Positions 6,972 to 16,422 of a stretch of DNA of 64,000 nucleotides are shown here, piece by piece. The notes below the pieces were generated by a model. The model had not been told where the DNA came from, made no database searches, and was given only the letters and a program-made list of their open reading frames with translations. The stretch comes from UBA1161 sp002311745. GTDB lineage: Bacteria > Planctomycetota > Phycisphaerae > Tepidisphaerales > Tepidisphaeraceae. The stretch spans positions 1 through 64,000 of the forward strand of contig JBEKAB010000005.1 in assembly GCA_050018415.1 (NCBI GenBank), given 5' to 3'. Positions within the stretch are counted from its first letter, which is position 1, and each line of letters starts with the position of its first letter. The translations under genes and the position numbers were made by a program.

Positions 6972-9900
6972 ATGTCACTTGCGCCGAACGCAAGGCTCGG
7001 GGATCGTCTTTCTTTGTTGTGCGTAATCTTTGCCGCCTTCGGAGTTTTGGCCTTTGCGATGTTGCCGGCCCGCGCGGCCGGCGATACCACCGCCACCTGG
7101 CAATCTGAAACCAGCGGCGATTGGACCAACGCGTTGTTATGGTCCACCAATCCCTCCTACCCCAACAACGGCACCCCCACCGGTGTTAATTACCAGGCAT
7201 GGATCAACGCCACCGGCGGGACTGCGTATACCGTCACGCTGGATTCGGACGTCGCCGTGGATGCACTGACGTTGGACTCCCCTGATGTCACACTGCAGCA
7301 TTCGGCGGGAACACTTACGGCGAGCACGTTGAACGTCAACGCCGGAAGTTACCTGCTCGAGGGCGGAACGATCGCCGGCGCAGCGATCAACATCGGCCCG
7401 TCTGGCCAGTTTCAGGTGGATAATTATGGCACCCTCAACGGCGTGAGCATCGCCGGCGGGGACGTGCAGGTCAGCGACGATAGCGAGCTGTTCGTGCAAA
7501 ACGGCCTGACGATGGCCAACCACAACCTGGACCTCGGCCAATACAACAGCGTCTACTTCGATGGCTCCAGCCAGAGCATCGACAACCTCAACATCATTCC
7601 CAGCACCTACGACTACATTTACGCCAGCGGCCCCACCTCCAACGGCCCCCAGACCCTCACCCTCGGCCCCCACACCACCGTCCACGGCGGGGCTTGGTTC
7701 TTTAGCTACAACTCCGGCGACACGTTGATCAACAACGGCACCATCAACGGCGACAACTACTACGGCCTGTTGATCCTCCTCGACAACTTCACCAACAACA
7801 ACCTCGCCGAAGCCACCAATGGAGGAACACTGTACATCGGCTACCCGAACTACTACCCCACCAACTGGAACAACAGCGCCAGCGGCACCATCAAGGCCGA
7901 CGGCGGCGCCGTCAGTCTCAACGGCGCCTGGACTAACAATGGCACAATAAGCGCCGTCAACTCCGGCGTGATTAGCCTGGACGGCTCGTGGAACAACGCT
8001 GGCACGATCAGCGCGACCGGCGGCAGCACCATCAACCTGGGCGGGACATTCAACACCGCCCAACTCGGATCGCTGAGCGCATCGGCCGACAGCACGGTGA
8101 ACATCACCGGTACGCTGGACAACACCTCCAGCACGCTGAACCTGACTGGCTACGGAGGGACGTGGAATTTACAAGGCGGGACGATCAGCAATGGCACCCT
8201 CGATGTCAACGCGAGCGACCTGCATTTGGTCAACGGCACGCTGAGCGGTGTGACGGTGAGCGGCGGGCCGCTGCAGATTCAAGGCGGATCCATCATATTG
8301 GATTCCGTGACGGTCACGGGGGGGGATCTGCAGGTGAACAACGGCAGCGTGACGATCCAGAAGGGTTTGACCCTGAGCAGCCCCAGCGTTGATCTGAGCA
8401 ACAGCAGCAGTCTTGACTGGAATGGAGGCAGCGGGACGGCGTGTAGCCTGAACATCAACTCTAGCGCCAGCACGGTGAGCTTTGACGGCTCGTGGAGCAA
8501 CACTGGCACGCTCAGTGCAATCAACGGCAGCACGGTCAACCTGGGCGGCAGTTTTGCCGCGGCGGGGATCGGGTCGCTCAATATCTCGGCCGACAGCACC
8601 GTGAACCTCACCGGCACGCTGGACAACACGTCGAACTCGTTGAAGACGGCCGCCTTCGGAGGGACGTGGTGCCTCCAAGGCGGGACGATCACCAACGGCA
8701 TCCTGGATGTCAGCGGCAGCAACTTCAGCGTGCAAAACGGCACGCTGAACGGGGTGACGATTGGCGGCGGCACGGTCAGCGTCAACGGCTCGACGTTGAA
8801 CTTAGGCGGCTCGTGGAGCAACGCGGGCACAATCAGTGCGATCAACGGCAGTACGCTCAACCTGGGGGGGAACTTCACCACCGCGGGAATGGGCTCGCTG
8901 GGCGCATCGGCCGACAGCACCGTGAACCTCATGGGCACGCTGGACAACACGTCGAGCACGTTGAACCTGGCCGGCTACGGAGGGACCTGGAATCTGCAAG
9001 GCGGGACGATAAGCAACGGCATCCTGGATGTCAGCGGTAGCAACTTCAACGTGCAAAACGGCACGCTGAGCGGCGTGACGGTCAGCGGCGGCCCGCTGAC
9101 GGTTGTGGAATGGGGGGCGATCGTTTTGGACTCGGTGACGCTGAACGGCGTGGACTTACAGGTCAACGACGGGTCGGTGTTCATCGAAAACAAGCTGACC
9201 GCGGCCGGTGGCGCGTCGATCGACCTGGGGGGCAGTAACGGACGCTCGAATTTGACCATCGACGGCCCCAGTCAGACGATTGACAACCTGACGATCAACG
9301 GCATCCCCGGCGGCTTGGGCTATTTGAGCAACGTGATCTTCAACGATGCGGGCCCCAGCGGTCTGGTGACCCTGACGCTGGGCTCCCATGCCCTGGTGCA
9401 GGGAGCGCTGAACATCGGCAGCGGGAATTACATCGGCAGCACGCTGATTAACAACGGGACGATCAACGCGGATGCCGGCGGCTGGACGTTATCGATCAAC
9501 CCGGACAACTTCACGAATAACGGAACGGCGGAAGCGACCAATGGCGGCACGCTGGCCATCAATTCATTGAATTGCAGCAATGCCGCGGGAGCAACTCTCC
9601 AGGCGACGGGCGGGTCGACGTTGAACCTGGGCGGGACGTGGACCAATGCCGCGGGCGGGACCATCAGCGTCGATGGTTCCACGTTGAATGCGGGGGGCGT
9701 CTGGACCAACCAAGGGACGATCTCCGCGACGAACATGTCGAAGGTGAACCTGGGCGGCAGTTTCGCGACGGCCAGCCTATCGGGTTATTCGCCTGACGCT
9801 ACGACGACCACCAACCTTATCGGCACGCTGGACAACAGCGGCGCGACGTTCCATCCCGGCTCCTACGCAGGCAGTTGGTACCTCCAAGGCGGGACGATCG

Positions 9901-12335
9901 CTGGTGGCACGCTCGATGTCAGCGGAGGCAACTTCAACGTTAAGAACGGAACGCTGGACAGCGTGACGGTCAGCGGCGGCGTGCTCAGCCTCAACGGCGC
10001 GACGTTGAACCTCATTGGCGCGTGGAACGCCGCGGGGATCTCGGCGACGAACCAATCGACGGTGAATCTGGGCGGCAATTTCACGACGGCCGGCCTGACG
10101 GCCGCCCTATCAGGTTATTCGCCTGACGCCACGACGACCACCAACCTTATCGGCACGCTGGACAACAGCGGCGCGACGTTCCATCCCGGCTCCTACGCGG
10201 GGACGTGGTTTCTTAATAATGGCGGCACGATCAGCAACGGCATCCTGGATGTCAGCGGAGGCAACTTCAACGTTAAGAACGGAACGCTGGACAGCGTGAC
10301 ACTCAGCGGGGGCGGGCTCAGCCTCAACGGCGCGACGTTGAACCTCATTGGCGCGTGGAACGCCGCCGGGATCTCGGCGACGAACCAATCGACGGTGAAT
10401 CTGGGCGGCCATTTGACGACGGCCGGCCTGGCGGCCGCCCTATCAGGTTATTCGCCTGACGCCACGACGACCACCAGCCTTATCGGCACGCTGGACAACA
10501 GCGGCGCGACGTTCCATCTCGGCTCCTACGCGGGGACGTGGTCTGTCAAAAATGGCGGGACGATCACCGGCGGCACGGTCGATGCCAGCGGCGGCAATTT
10601 CAACGTGCAAAACGGCACCTTCAACGACGTGACGGTCAGCGGCGGGGACCTGCAGGTCGGGCAAAAGTTGTGCGTTCAGAACGGACTGACGGTGAGCGAC
10701 CATAACGTGAACCTGGCCAGCCTCAGCTCCCTCGTCTTCGACGGGCCGAGCCAGACGATCGACAACCTGAACATCGTCGTCGGCGGCAATTACTGGGCGA
10801 ACATTTACGCCAGCGGTGCGAGCTCCACGGGTGCGCAGACGCTGACGCTGGGGCCGAACGTCACGGTTCATGGCGGAGCTCAATTCAACAACTACCACAG
10901 CGGCGATACGCTGATCAACAACGGCACGATCAACGCGGACAAGCTCAGTACGGACAGGAACAGTTCGGCCGTGAAAATCATCCTGGACAACTTCACCAAC
11001 AATGCGATCGCAGAAGCGACCAATGGCGAAATCCTCTTCATTAGTTCGCCGCAGTGGAGCAACGCCGTCGGCGGGACGCTCAGCGCCAATGGCGCGACGT
11101 TGAACCTGGGCGGCTCGTGGACCAACGCCGGCACGATCAGCGCGACCAACGCCGCCACCGTCAACCTGGGCGGGACGTTCAACACCGCCCAAATTGCATC
11201 GCTGAGCGCCTCGGCCGACAGCACGGTGACCATTACCGGCTCGTTGGACAACGGCGGCGCGACGTTGCAGCCAGGAACCTCCGGAGGGATGTGGTCTCTC
11301 ACCAATGGCGGGACGATCACGGGAGGCACGATCGATGCCAGCGGCGGCAACTTCACCGTGCAGAACGGCACGCTGAACGGCGTTTCGGTCAGCGGCGGCG
11401 ATCTGCGGGTCAGTCGCACGTTGTGCGTTCAGAACGGACTGACGGTGAGCGACCAAAACGTGGACCTCACCAGCAGCAGCGGCGAACTTGTCTTCGACGG
11501 GCCGAGCCAGGCGATCGACAACCTGAACATCGTCACCGCCGGCTTTTCCTGGATGAACATTTATGCCAGTGGTCCAAGCTCCAATGGTCCGCAGACGCTG
11601 ACGCTGGGGCCGAAGGTCACGGTACATGGTGGGGCTCAATTCAACAACTACCACGCCGGCGACGCACTCATCAACAACGGAACGATCAACGCGGACGCCA
11701 GCGCTACCGCGAACACGAAAATTACGGCCACGAAAATTATCCTGGATAGCTTCACCAACAATGGAACCGCAGAAGCGACCAATGGCGGCACCCTCTACAT
11801 CGGTTCGGCGAGCTTCACCAACAATGGGACGCTGGCCGTTCACAACGGGGGGCAGATTATGACGGCCAGCGGGCTCAACGTCGGGGCCGGCACGCTCACG
11901 GGGTCGGGAGCAATTTACGGCAACGTGACGCTGGCTTCGGATCCATCGACCCTGGCGTTCAACATCGGCGGCGAAACCCAGGGCACGGAATACGACTCTC
12001 TGTCGATCAACGGCAACATGACGCTTGCGGGCAATCTGCAGATCACGATCACCAACGGCTTCGTGCCGTTGGGTACCGATGCATTCACCGTATTGCAAGG
12101 CGCTGCGGGCGACACTCTGAGCGGGTCATTTCTCAACGTTGCCGATGGCGGGCGTCTGGAAACGGCCGACGGGTCGGGGTCGTTCGAGGTGTCCTACGGC
12201 AGCGGGGCGTACGCGAACCAAATCGTGCTTGGCGATTTCGTGGACGGCGGGCTTCCCGAGCCAGCCTCGGCGGTGCTTCTTGTCGGCGGCTGCGCGCTGG
12301 GGGCGCTGCGCCGCCCGCGTCGGGTGAAGGCGTGA
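6972..12335 (+). CDS. Giant repeat-rich PEP-CTERM surface protein
   Basis: A 1,787-residue secreted protein. After a signal peptide (hydrophobic core around residues 12-30, cleaved near PARAAG) come dozens of degenerate 20-25-residue repeats rich in Gly, Asn, Thr and Ser, with recurring LNLGGSWTNAGTISA, TLDNS, GGTI-NGTLDVSG and VTVSGG-L units. This pattern fits a right-handed beta-helix or stacked beta-solenoid adhesin. The C-terminus has LPEPASA, a hydrophobic stretch and RRPRRVKA, the PEP-CTERM signal. ATG 6972 is chosen because GGAGAGG precedes it and the signal peptide starts there; an in-frame ATG at 6927 gives 15 extra residues. Likely a cell-surface or matrix structural protein; ligand unknown. 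Confidence 0.85.
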   Translation: MSLAPNARLGDRLSLLCVIFAAFGVLAFAMLPARAAGDTTATWQSETSGDWTNALLWSTNPSYPNNGTPTGVNYQAWINATGGTAYTVTLDSDVAVDALTLDSPDVTLQHSAGTLTASTLNVNAGSYLLEGGTIAGAAINIGPSGQFQVDNYGTLNGVSIAGGDVQVSDDSELFVQNGLTMANHNLDLGQYNSVYFDGSSQSIDNLNIIPSTYDYIYASGPTSNGPQTLTLGPHTTVHGGAWFFSYNSGDTLINNGTINGDNYYGLLILLDNFTNNNLAEATNGGTLYIGYPNYYPTNWNNSASGTIKADGGAVSLNGAWTNNGTISAVNSGVISLDGSWNNAGTISATGGSTINLGGTFNTAQLGSLSASADSTVNITGTLDNTSSTLNLTGYGGTWNLQGGTISNGTLDVNASDLHLVNGTLSGVTVSGGPLQIQGGSIILDSVTVTGGDLQVNNGSVTIQKGLTLSSPSVDLSNSSSLDWNGGSGTACSLNINSSASTVSFDGSWSNTGTLSAINGSTVNLGGSFAAAGIGSLNISADSTVNLTGTLDNTSNSLKTAAFGGTWCLQGGTITNGILDVSGSNFSVQNGTLNGVTIGGGTVSVNGSTLNLGGSWSNAGTISAINGSTLNLGGNFTTAGMGSLGASADSTVNLMGTLDNTSSTLNLAGYGGTWNLQGGTISNGILDVSGSNFNVQNGTLSGVTVSGGPLTVVEWGAIVLDSVTLNGVDLQVNDGSVFIENKLTAAGGASIDLGGSNGRSNLTIDGPSQTIDNLTINGIPGGLGYLSNVIFNDAGPSGLVTLTLGSHALVQGALNIGSGNYIGSTLINNGTINADAGGWTLSINPDNFTNNGTAEATNGGTLAINSLNCSNAAGATLQATGGSTLNLGGTWTNAAGGTISVDGSTLNAGGVWTNQGTISATNMSKVNLGGSFATASLSGYSPDATTTTNLIGTLDNSGATFHPGSYAGSWYLQGGTIAGGTLDVSGGNFNVKNGTLDSVTVSGGVLSLNGATLNLIGAWNAAGISATNQSTVNLGGNFTTAGLTAALSGYSPDATTTTNLIGTLDNSGATFHPGSYAGTWFLNNGGTISNGILDVSGGNFNVKNGTLDSVTLSGGGLSLNGATLNLIGAWNAAGISATNQSTVNLGGHLTTAGLAAALSGYSPDATTTTSLIGTLDNSGATFHLGSYAGTWSVKNGGTITGGTVDASGGNFNVQNGTFNDVTVSGGDLQVGQKLCVQNGLTVSDHNVNLASLSSLVFDGPSQTIDNLNIVVGGNYWANIYASGASSTGAQTLTLGPNVTVHGGAQFNNYHSGDTLINNGTINADKLSTDRNSSAVKIILDNFTNNAIAEATNGEILFISSPQWSNAVGGTLSANGATLNLGGSWTNAGTISATNAATVNLGGTFNTAQIASLSASADSTVTITGSLDNGGATLQPGTSGGMWSLTNGGTITGGTIDASGGNFTVQNGTLNGVSVSGGDLRVSRTLCVQNGLTVSDQNVDLTSSSGELVFDGPSQAIDNLNIVTAGFSWMNIYASGPSSNGPQTLTLGPKVTVHGGAQFNNYHAGDALINNGTINADASATANTKITATKIILDSFTNNGTAEATNGGTLYIGSASFTNNGTLAVHNGGQIMTASGLNVGAGTLTGSGAIYGNVTLASDPSTLAFNIGGETQGTEYDSLSINGNMTLAGNLQITITNGFVPLGTDAFTVLQGAAGDTLSGSFLNVADGGRLETADGSGSFEVSYGSGAYANQIVLGDFVDGGLPEPASAVLLVGGCALGALRRPRRVKA
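9777..10545 (+). repeat. Three recent ~330-bp tandem repeats inside the giant gene
   Basis: Near-identical DNA units begin at 9777, 10107 and 10440 (LSGYSPDATTTT...), spaced 330 and 333 bp, each a whole number of codons (110 and 111). Unlike the rest of the gene, where repeats are diverged, these are almost identical at base level, showing recent in-frame duplication. The third unit is only partly conserved at its end. Confidence 0.85.
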
Positions 12336-12370
12336 ACGCTGAAAAACTCGCGTAGTTCTGGCGGTTTCGG

Positions 12371-12394
12371 AGCCCCGCATGTACATGCGGGGCT
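12371..12394 (+). terminator. 24-bp palindromic terminator, copy A
   Basis: Perfect palindrome AGCCCCGCATGT / ACATGCGGGGCT, followed by TCTTTGCTT, 35 nt past the stop of the giant PEP-CTERM gene. Nearly the same sequence recurs at gene ends near 22.7, 35.7, 47.6 and 60.0 kb. Confidence 0.7.
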
Positions 12395-12439
12395 TCTTTG
12401 CTTCGTTGTCGCGGCGGTATCGGTTAATCTGATCGCGCC

Positions 12440-14215
12440 ATGTCTCTGAACGCCGAGCTTTCGGAGCTGTTCCGCATCCTGGCGGCGCTGATGGACATCA
12501 AGGGGGAAAACGTCTTCAAGGCGATGGCGTTCTCCAAGGTCTCTCGCATTCTCAAAGACGCGACGATCGACGTGAAAAAGGCCGTGGAAGAGGGCACGTT
12601 GGAGGAGATCGAAGGGATCGGAGCCTCGAGCCGGCGCGTCATCGAGCAGTACGTTCGCACGGGAAAAAGCGAAGATTTCGACGCGGTGGCGGCCACGGTG
12701 CCGGCGGGATTGATTCCGATGCTGGAGATCCCCAACCTCGGCCCCAAAACCATCGCGCTGCTCTGGAAGCAGCGCGGCATCACGTCGATCGACGAACTGG
12801 CCAAGGCGATCGACGCGGGCAAGCTGGCTGAATTGCCGGGCATGGGGGAAAAGAAGATCCAATTGATCAAGCAGGGTCTGGCCCTGCGAACGGCGGCGGG
12901 GAAACGCATTGGGATCGTGACGGCGCTGCCGTTGGGGGAGATGCTGGCCGAGCAGTTGCGGCATTTGAGCGGCGTCGCGGCGGCGGAGGTGGCGGGAAGT
13001 TTGCGGCGGCGCAGCGAAACGGTCGGCGATCTGGACCTGGTCTGCGCGGTCAAGAAAGGCGCCGGCGGCGAGGCGGTGGCCGAGGCGTTTGTAGAATTTC
13101 CGCAGGTGCATCGCGTGCAGGCCAAGGGTGCGGCCAAGGTCAGCATCGCGACGGCCGACGACCTGCAAGTCGATCTGCGCATCGTGCCGGAGGAACATTT
13201 CGGGGCGACGCTGATGTATCTGACGGGATCAAAGGCTCACAACGTGCATCTGCGCGGCCTGGCCCAGGCGAAGAAGATGACCCTGAACGAATGGGGTTTG
13301 TACGAGCTGGATCAATACGAGAAGGCGAAGAAATCGCCGGGGGCGGCGCCGGCGGCCAAGCCGGTGGCGGCGAAAACGGAGCGGGAGATCTACAACGCCC
13401 TGGGTCTGAAATGGATCGAGCCGGAACTGCGCGAGGACCGGGGCGAGATCGAGGCGGCGGCGGCCGATGCGCTGCCCAAGCTGATCGAGCTGAAGGACAT
13501 CCGCGGTGATCTGCATTGTCATACCAACGCTTCGGACGGCCGCTCGAGCATCGAGCAGATGGCCCAGGCGGCGCTGGACCGGGGGTATGAATATTTGGCC
13601 ATCACGGATCATTCCAAGACGCAGGTGATCGCCAACGGTTTGACGGCCCAGCGGCTGGCGAAGCACGCGGCGGAGATTCGCCGTATCTCCAGCAGTCTCA
13701 AGGGGATCACGCTGTTGGCCGGGTGCGAGGTGGACATTTTGGCCGATGGTCGGCTGGATTTTGAGGATGCGGTTCTGGCGGAGCTGGATTTTGTCGTGGC
13801 CAGTCCGCACGTGGCGCTGAAGCAGCCGCCGGCGAAGGCGACGGATCGGCTGCTGCGGGCCGTCGAGAATCGGTACGTGAACGTGATCGGGCATCCGACG
13901 GGCCGGTTGATTTTTGAGCGCGAGGGGCTGACGTTTGATTTTGAAAAGGTGTTCAAGGCGGCGGCGGCGACGGGAACGGCGCTGGAGATCAACGGCGCCT
14001 ATCCGCGTCTGGATTTGAACGACGTGCAGGCGCGGGCGGCGCTGGCGGCGGGCGTCAAGCTGTCGGTCGACACCGATGCGCACAGCACCGAGGGGTTGGA
14101 CGACATGCGGATCGGGGTTTTCGTTGCCCGGCGGGCGTGGGCCTCAAGCCGGGACGTGATCAATGGCATGACGCTGGGGCAACTGCGGCAGTTTATCGCG
14201 CACAAGCGGAAATAA
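12440..14215 (+). CDS. polX: DNA polymerase/3'-5' exonuclease PolX
   Basis: A 591-residue bacterial family X DNA polymerase for gap filling in base-excision repair. Order of domains: helix-hairpin-helix region with EGIGASSRR and LPGMGEKKI (residues 50-140), the nucleotidyltransferase palm with GS-RRR and the metal-binding GDLDLV near residue 196 plus a third Asp in LQVDLRIV, and a C-terminal PHP phosphoesterase domain starting near residue 355 (GDLHCHTNASDGR, AITDHS, GCEVDIL, HPTGR, DTDAHS). All metal ligands expected of PHP are present, so both polymerase and nuclease activity are likely. Length is normal for the family. Confidence 0.95.
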   Translation: MSLNAELSELFRILAALMDIKGENVFKAMAFSKVSRILKDATIDVKKAVEEGTLEEIEGIGASSRRVIEQYVRTGKSEDFDAVAATVPAGLIPMLEIPNLGPKTIALLWKQRGITSIDELAKAIDAGKLAELPGMGEKKIQLIKQGLALRTAAGKRIGIVTALPLGEMLAEQLRHLSGVAAAEVAGSLRRRSETVGDLDLVCAVKKGAGGEAVAEAFVEFPQVHRVQAKGAAKVSIATADDLQVDLRIVPEEHFGATLMYLTGSKAHNVHLRGLAQAKKMTLNEWGLYELDQYEKAKKSPGAAPAAKPVAAKTEREIYNALGLKWIEPELREDRGEIEAAAADALPKLIELKDIRGDLHCHTNASDGRSSIEQMAQAALDRGYEYLAITDHSKTQVIANGLTAQRLAKHAAEIRRISSSLKGITLLAGCEVDILADGRLDFEDAVLAELDFVVASPHVALKQPPAKATDRLLRAVENRYVNVIGHPTGRLIFEREGLTFDFEKVFKAAAATGTALEINGAYPRLDLNDVQARAALAAGVKLSVDTDAHSTEGLDDMRIGVFVARRAWASSRDVINGMTLGQLRQFIAHKRK

Positions 14216-14219
14216 AAAA

Positions 14220-14252
14220 GCGGACCGAAGAGGAGCCACCGCTTCGATCCGC
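14220..14252 (-). terminator. Intrinsic terminator of the GHMP kinase operon
   Basis: An 11-bp stem with one mismatch (GCGGACCGAAG / CTTCGATCCGC). Read on the minus strand it is followed by TTTTTTA, so it stops transcripts coming from the kinase gene on the right; it lies five bases beyond the polX stop codon of the convergent gene. Confidence 0.7.
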
Positions 14253-14370
14253 CGGAAACATTGCAATGCTGGTCATCAAAAGATAGCAGGTCGGCGCCCC
14301 TCGTCAATACGTGAAGCGCGGAAATTGTTGCGCGGCGTTTTCGCCGGGGGGAGGGTGGATGTTGATTTCT

Positions 14371-15372
14371 TCACGCTTGGAAGATGAGGGGTCGCAGGAC
14401 GGTGCAGCAGATGGAGGCCAGGGCGTCGACCAGTTCCTGATACTGTCGGCTGCTGTGGTAGAGGCCGATGATGGCGCCGCCGCTGCCGGCAAAATGGGCG
14501 CTGGCCTTGACGGCGCGAGCGGCCTCGACCATGCGGAGGTTTTCCGCGGCGATGCTCATGATGGTTTGTCGCAGATCGAAGTTGGCGTTGATGACTTGGT
14601 CCAGCTCATCCCAATCACCGGCCAGGACGGCGGCGCGGCCGCGGTCGGTCAGGTCGCGGAATTTCTGCATAGCTTCGAGCACGGTCTTGTCGCCGCGGTT
14701 GAACAGGGCCCGCAGATTGCGGTGCGGGACGTCGCTGACCTCGGCGCGGACGGGGTCGTAGGCGACGTAGAGGGGCGGCATTTTTTCCGGGCGCAATTCC
14801 TCGTAATACCCGTAGCCGCGGCTGTCCAGCAGGGCTTTGTCGAAATCCATGTAGACGATTCCCTCGTAGGTTTGGATGACGCGGTCCTGGAGGCCGGCGT
14901 TGATGTTCAGCTCGTCCTTTTCCACCGAGAGGCAGAGCGTCGGCAGGTAGTACTTGGGGATTTCGACTCCGTAGAAGAGCATGAGCACGCGCATGGTGGC
15001 GGTGACGATGGCGCTGCTGCCGGAGAGGCCGACCAGGCGCGGGATGTCGGTGTCGAACTCGATGGTGAAATTGCGGCGGTGCAGCTCGCGGCCCTGCTGC
15101 CAGCAATATTCGTGGAAGCGCTTGACGGCGGCCTTGATCAGCCGCATGCCGCCGTAGTATCCGTGCAGCCGCACGTCGCGCAGAAAATCGTCGATGGTGT
15201 TGAACTTGGTCAAGTCGCCGTGGGTGGGCAGGATTTCAAAATGCGGGCTTTCCCACAGGCGAACCGTCGTCTTGAAGTTGTGAATGATGAAGGAGATGGT
15301 CTTCCCGAAATATCCATCGGAAGGATTGCCGACCAGGCCGGCGCGGGCGTAAGCGTGAGCGGTGTAGATCAT
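14371..15372 (-). CDS. GHMP-family sugar kinase (glucuronokinase-like)
   Basis: A 333-residue GHMP kinase. Visible motifs: the N-terminal GLVGNPSDGYFGKT (residues 12-25), the ATP-binding GLSGSSA (115-121) and the C-terminal GSGGAIIGL near residue 300. GHMP kinases of this shape phosphorylate sugars such as glucuronate or heptoses at C1; the substrate cannot be fixed from sequence. The start codon follows the stop of a 66-codon gene by six bases, indicating translational coupling. With hldE near 24 kb in the same window, a role in making activated sugars for the envelope is plausible. Confidence 0.75.
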   Translation of the reverse strand: MIYTAHAYARAGLVGNPSDGYFGKTISFIIHNFKTTVRLWESPHFEILPTHGDLTKFNTIDDFLRDVRLHGYYGGMRLIKAAVKRFHEYCWQQGRELHRRNFTIEFDTDIPRLVGLSGSSAIVTATMRVLMLFYGVEIPKYYLPTLCLSVEKDELNINAGLQDRVIQTYEGIVYMDFDKALLDSRGYGYYEELRPEKMPPLYVAYDPVRAEVSDVPHRNLRALFNRGDKTVLEAMQKFRDLTDRGRAAVLAGDWDELDQVINANFDLRQTIMSIAAENLRMVEAARAVKASAHFAGSGGAIIGLYHSSRQYQELVDALASICCTVLRPLIFQA

Positions 15373-15378
15373 GAGGCC

Positions 15379-15579
15379 TCAGCGAGGAAAAGAAAGATCA
15401 GCGCCCAGGGATGCCGGGCGGACGATTTGCCGTCGCGGCAGTCCGGTGCGGGCGTCGTCGCCCAGCAGAGCAAAGTCGCGCGATTCGGCGATTTTTCGGC
15501 TGGCGTACGCGGCCATCTCCGGCTCGATCCGCAAGCCGAAACGTTGCAGAATCACCCATTGCGCCTGCGGCGGTGTCAA
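15379..15579 (-). CDS. Small 66-residue protein coupled to GHMP kinase, TTG start
   Basis: A short open frame ending six bases before the kinase start. It begins with TTG at 15577-15579, preceded at ideal distance by AAGGAGG, one of the best ribosome sites in the window, which decides the start. The product begins TPPQAQWVILQRFG and continues RIEPEMAAYASRKIAESRDF, a mix that looks like a folded helical protein; no family recognised. Its position suggests a partner or regulator of the kinase. Confidence 0.55.
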   Translation of the reverse strand: MTPPQAQWVILQRFGLRIEPEMAAYASRKIAESRDFALLGDDARTGLPRRQIVRPASLGADLSFPR

Positions 15580-15714
15580 CGGCGCCTCCTTCCAGCATCA
15601 TCAATATATCACGGCCGGCGGGCATTTGGAAAAGTTGACGCGTGCGGCGCGAAAGCGGAATATCGGCGGGCGGTCCGGAGTTAACATTATTGTCCCCGCA
15701 GGGGGCGGCGTTGC

Positions 15715-16422
15715 ATGGGCTTGCTTCTGCGACAACTCAAAAAGACGTACGTGGGGCCGGACGGCAGCGCCGTGCCGGTCATCGACATCGCCGAGCTGTA
15801 TCTGGCCGACGGCGAGCAGGCGGCGCTGATCGGCGCCAGCGGGTGCGGAAAAACCACGCTCCTGCACCTGATCGCCGGCATCCTCATGCCCGACGGCGGC
15901 AGTGTGCTGTTTGGATATGACCCGGCCAATCCGGCCGGCGACGCCGTGGTGGACCTCACCAGCCTTTCCGAATCGCAACGCGATGAATTCCGCGGGCGGT
16001 ACATCGGGTACATTTTTCAGACGCATCACCTGCTGGCTGGATTTACGGCTCTGGAGAACGTGCTGCTGGGGATGACCTTCACGGGACGAAAGCACGACCG
16101 TGCCTGGGCGGCGCATTTGCTGAGCGAAGTGGGGCTGAGCGACCGGCTGCACTACCGGCCGCAAAAACTATCCTTGGGTCAGCAGCAGCGCGTGGCGGTG
16201 GCGCGGGCGCTGGCCAATCGGCCGCAGCTGGTGCTGGCCGATGAGCCGACGGGCGCCTTGGACGCCGCCAACGCCCAGCAGGTCCTGGACCTGATCCGCC
16301 AACTGTGCACGGAGGTGGGAACGTCGCTGCTGTTGGTCAGCCACGACATGGAGATCGCCCGGCAGTTGCCCAAGGTGCTGCCCTTGGCCCAGATCAACCG
16401 GGCGGCGGGGGGAAGACGATGA
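15715..16422 (+). CDS. ABC transporter ATP-binding protein (LolD/MacB type)
   Basis: A 235-residue ATPase. Walker A GASGCGKTT at residues 40-48, Q-loop in YIFQTHHLL, signature LSLGQQQR (Leu in place of the usual Gly of LSGGQ), Walker B LVLADEPTG and H-loop SHD. The segment matches the MacB/LolD/FtsE group that drives mechanotransmission rather than classic import. It overlaps the permease start by ATGA, so the two form one complex, probably a homodimeric ATPase with two permease copies. Confidence 0.9.
   Translation: MGLLLRQLKKTYVGPDGSAVPVIDIAELYLADGEQAALIGASGCGKTTLLHLIAGILMPDGGSVLFGYDPANPAGDAVVDLTSLSESQRDEFRGRYIGYIFQTHHLLAGFTALENVLLGMTFTGRKHDRAWAAHLLSEVGLSDRLHYRPQKLSLGQQQRVAVARALANRPQLVLADEPTGALDAANAQQVLDLIRQLCTEVGTSLLLVSHDMEIARQLPKVLPLAQINRAAGGRR

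Noticed and set aside
9777..10545. Regular repeats resembling a CRISPR array
   Set aside because: Units are 330 bp, coding and without spacers of 30-40 bp; they are protein repeats.
10443..12098. 551-codon minus-strand open frame inside the giant PEP-CTERM gene
   Set aside because: Repetitive antisense of the repeat protein; composition unlike a protein and no start context.
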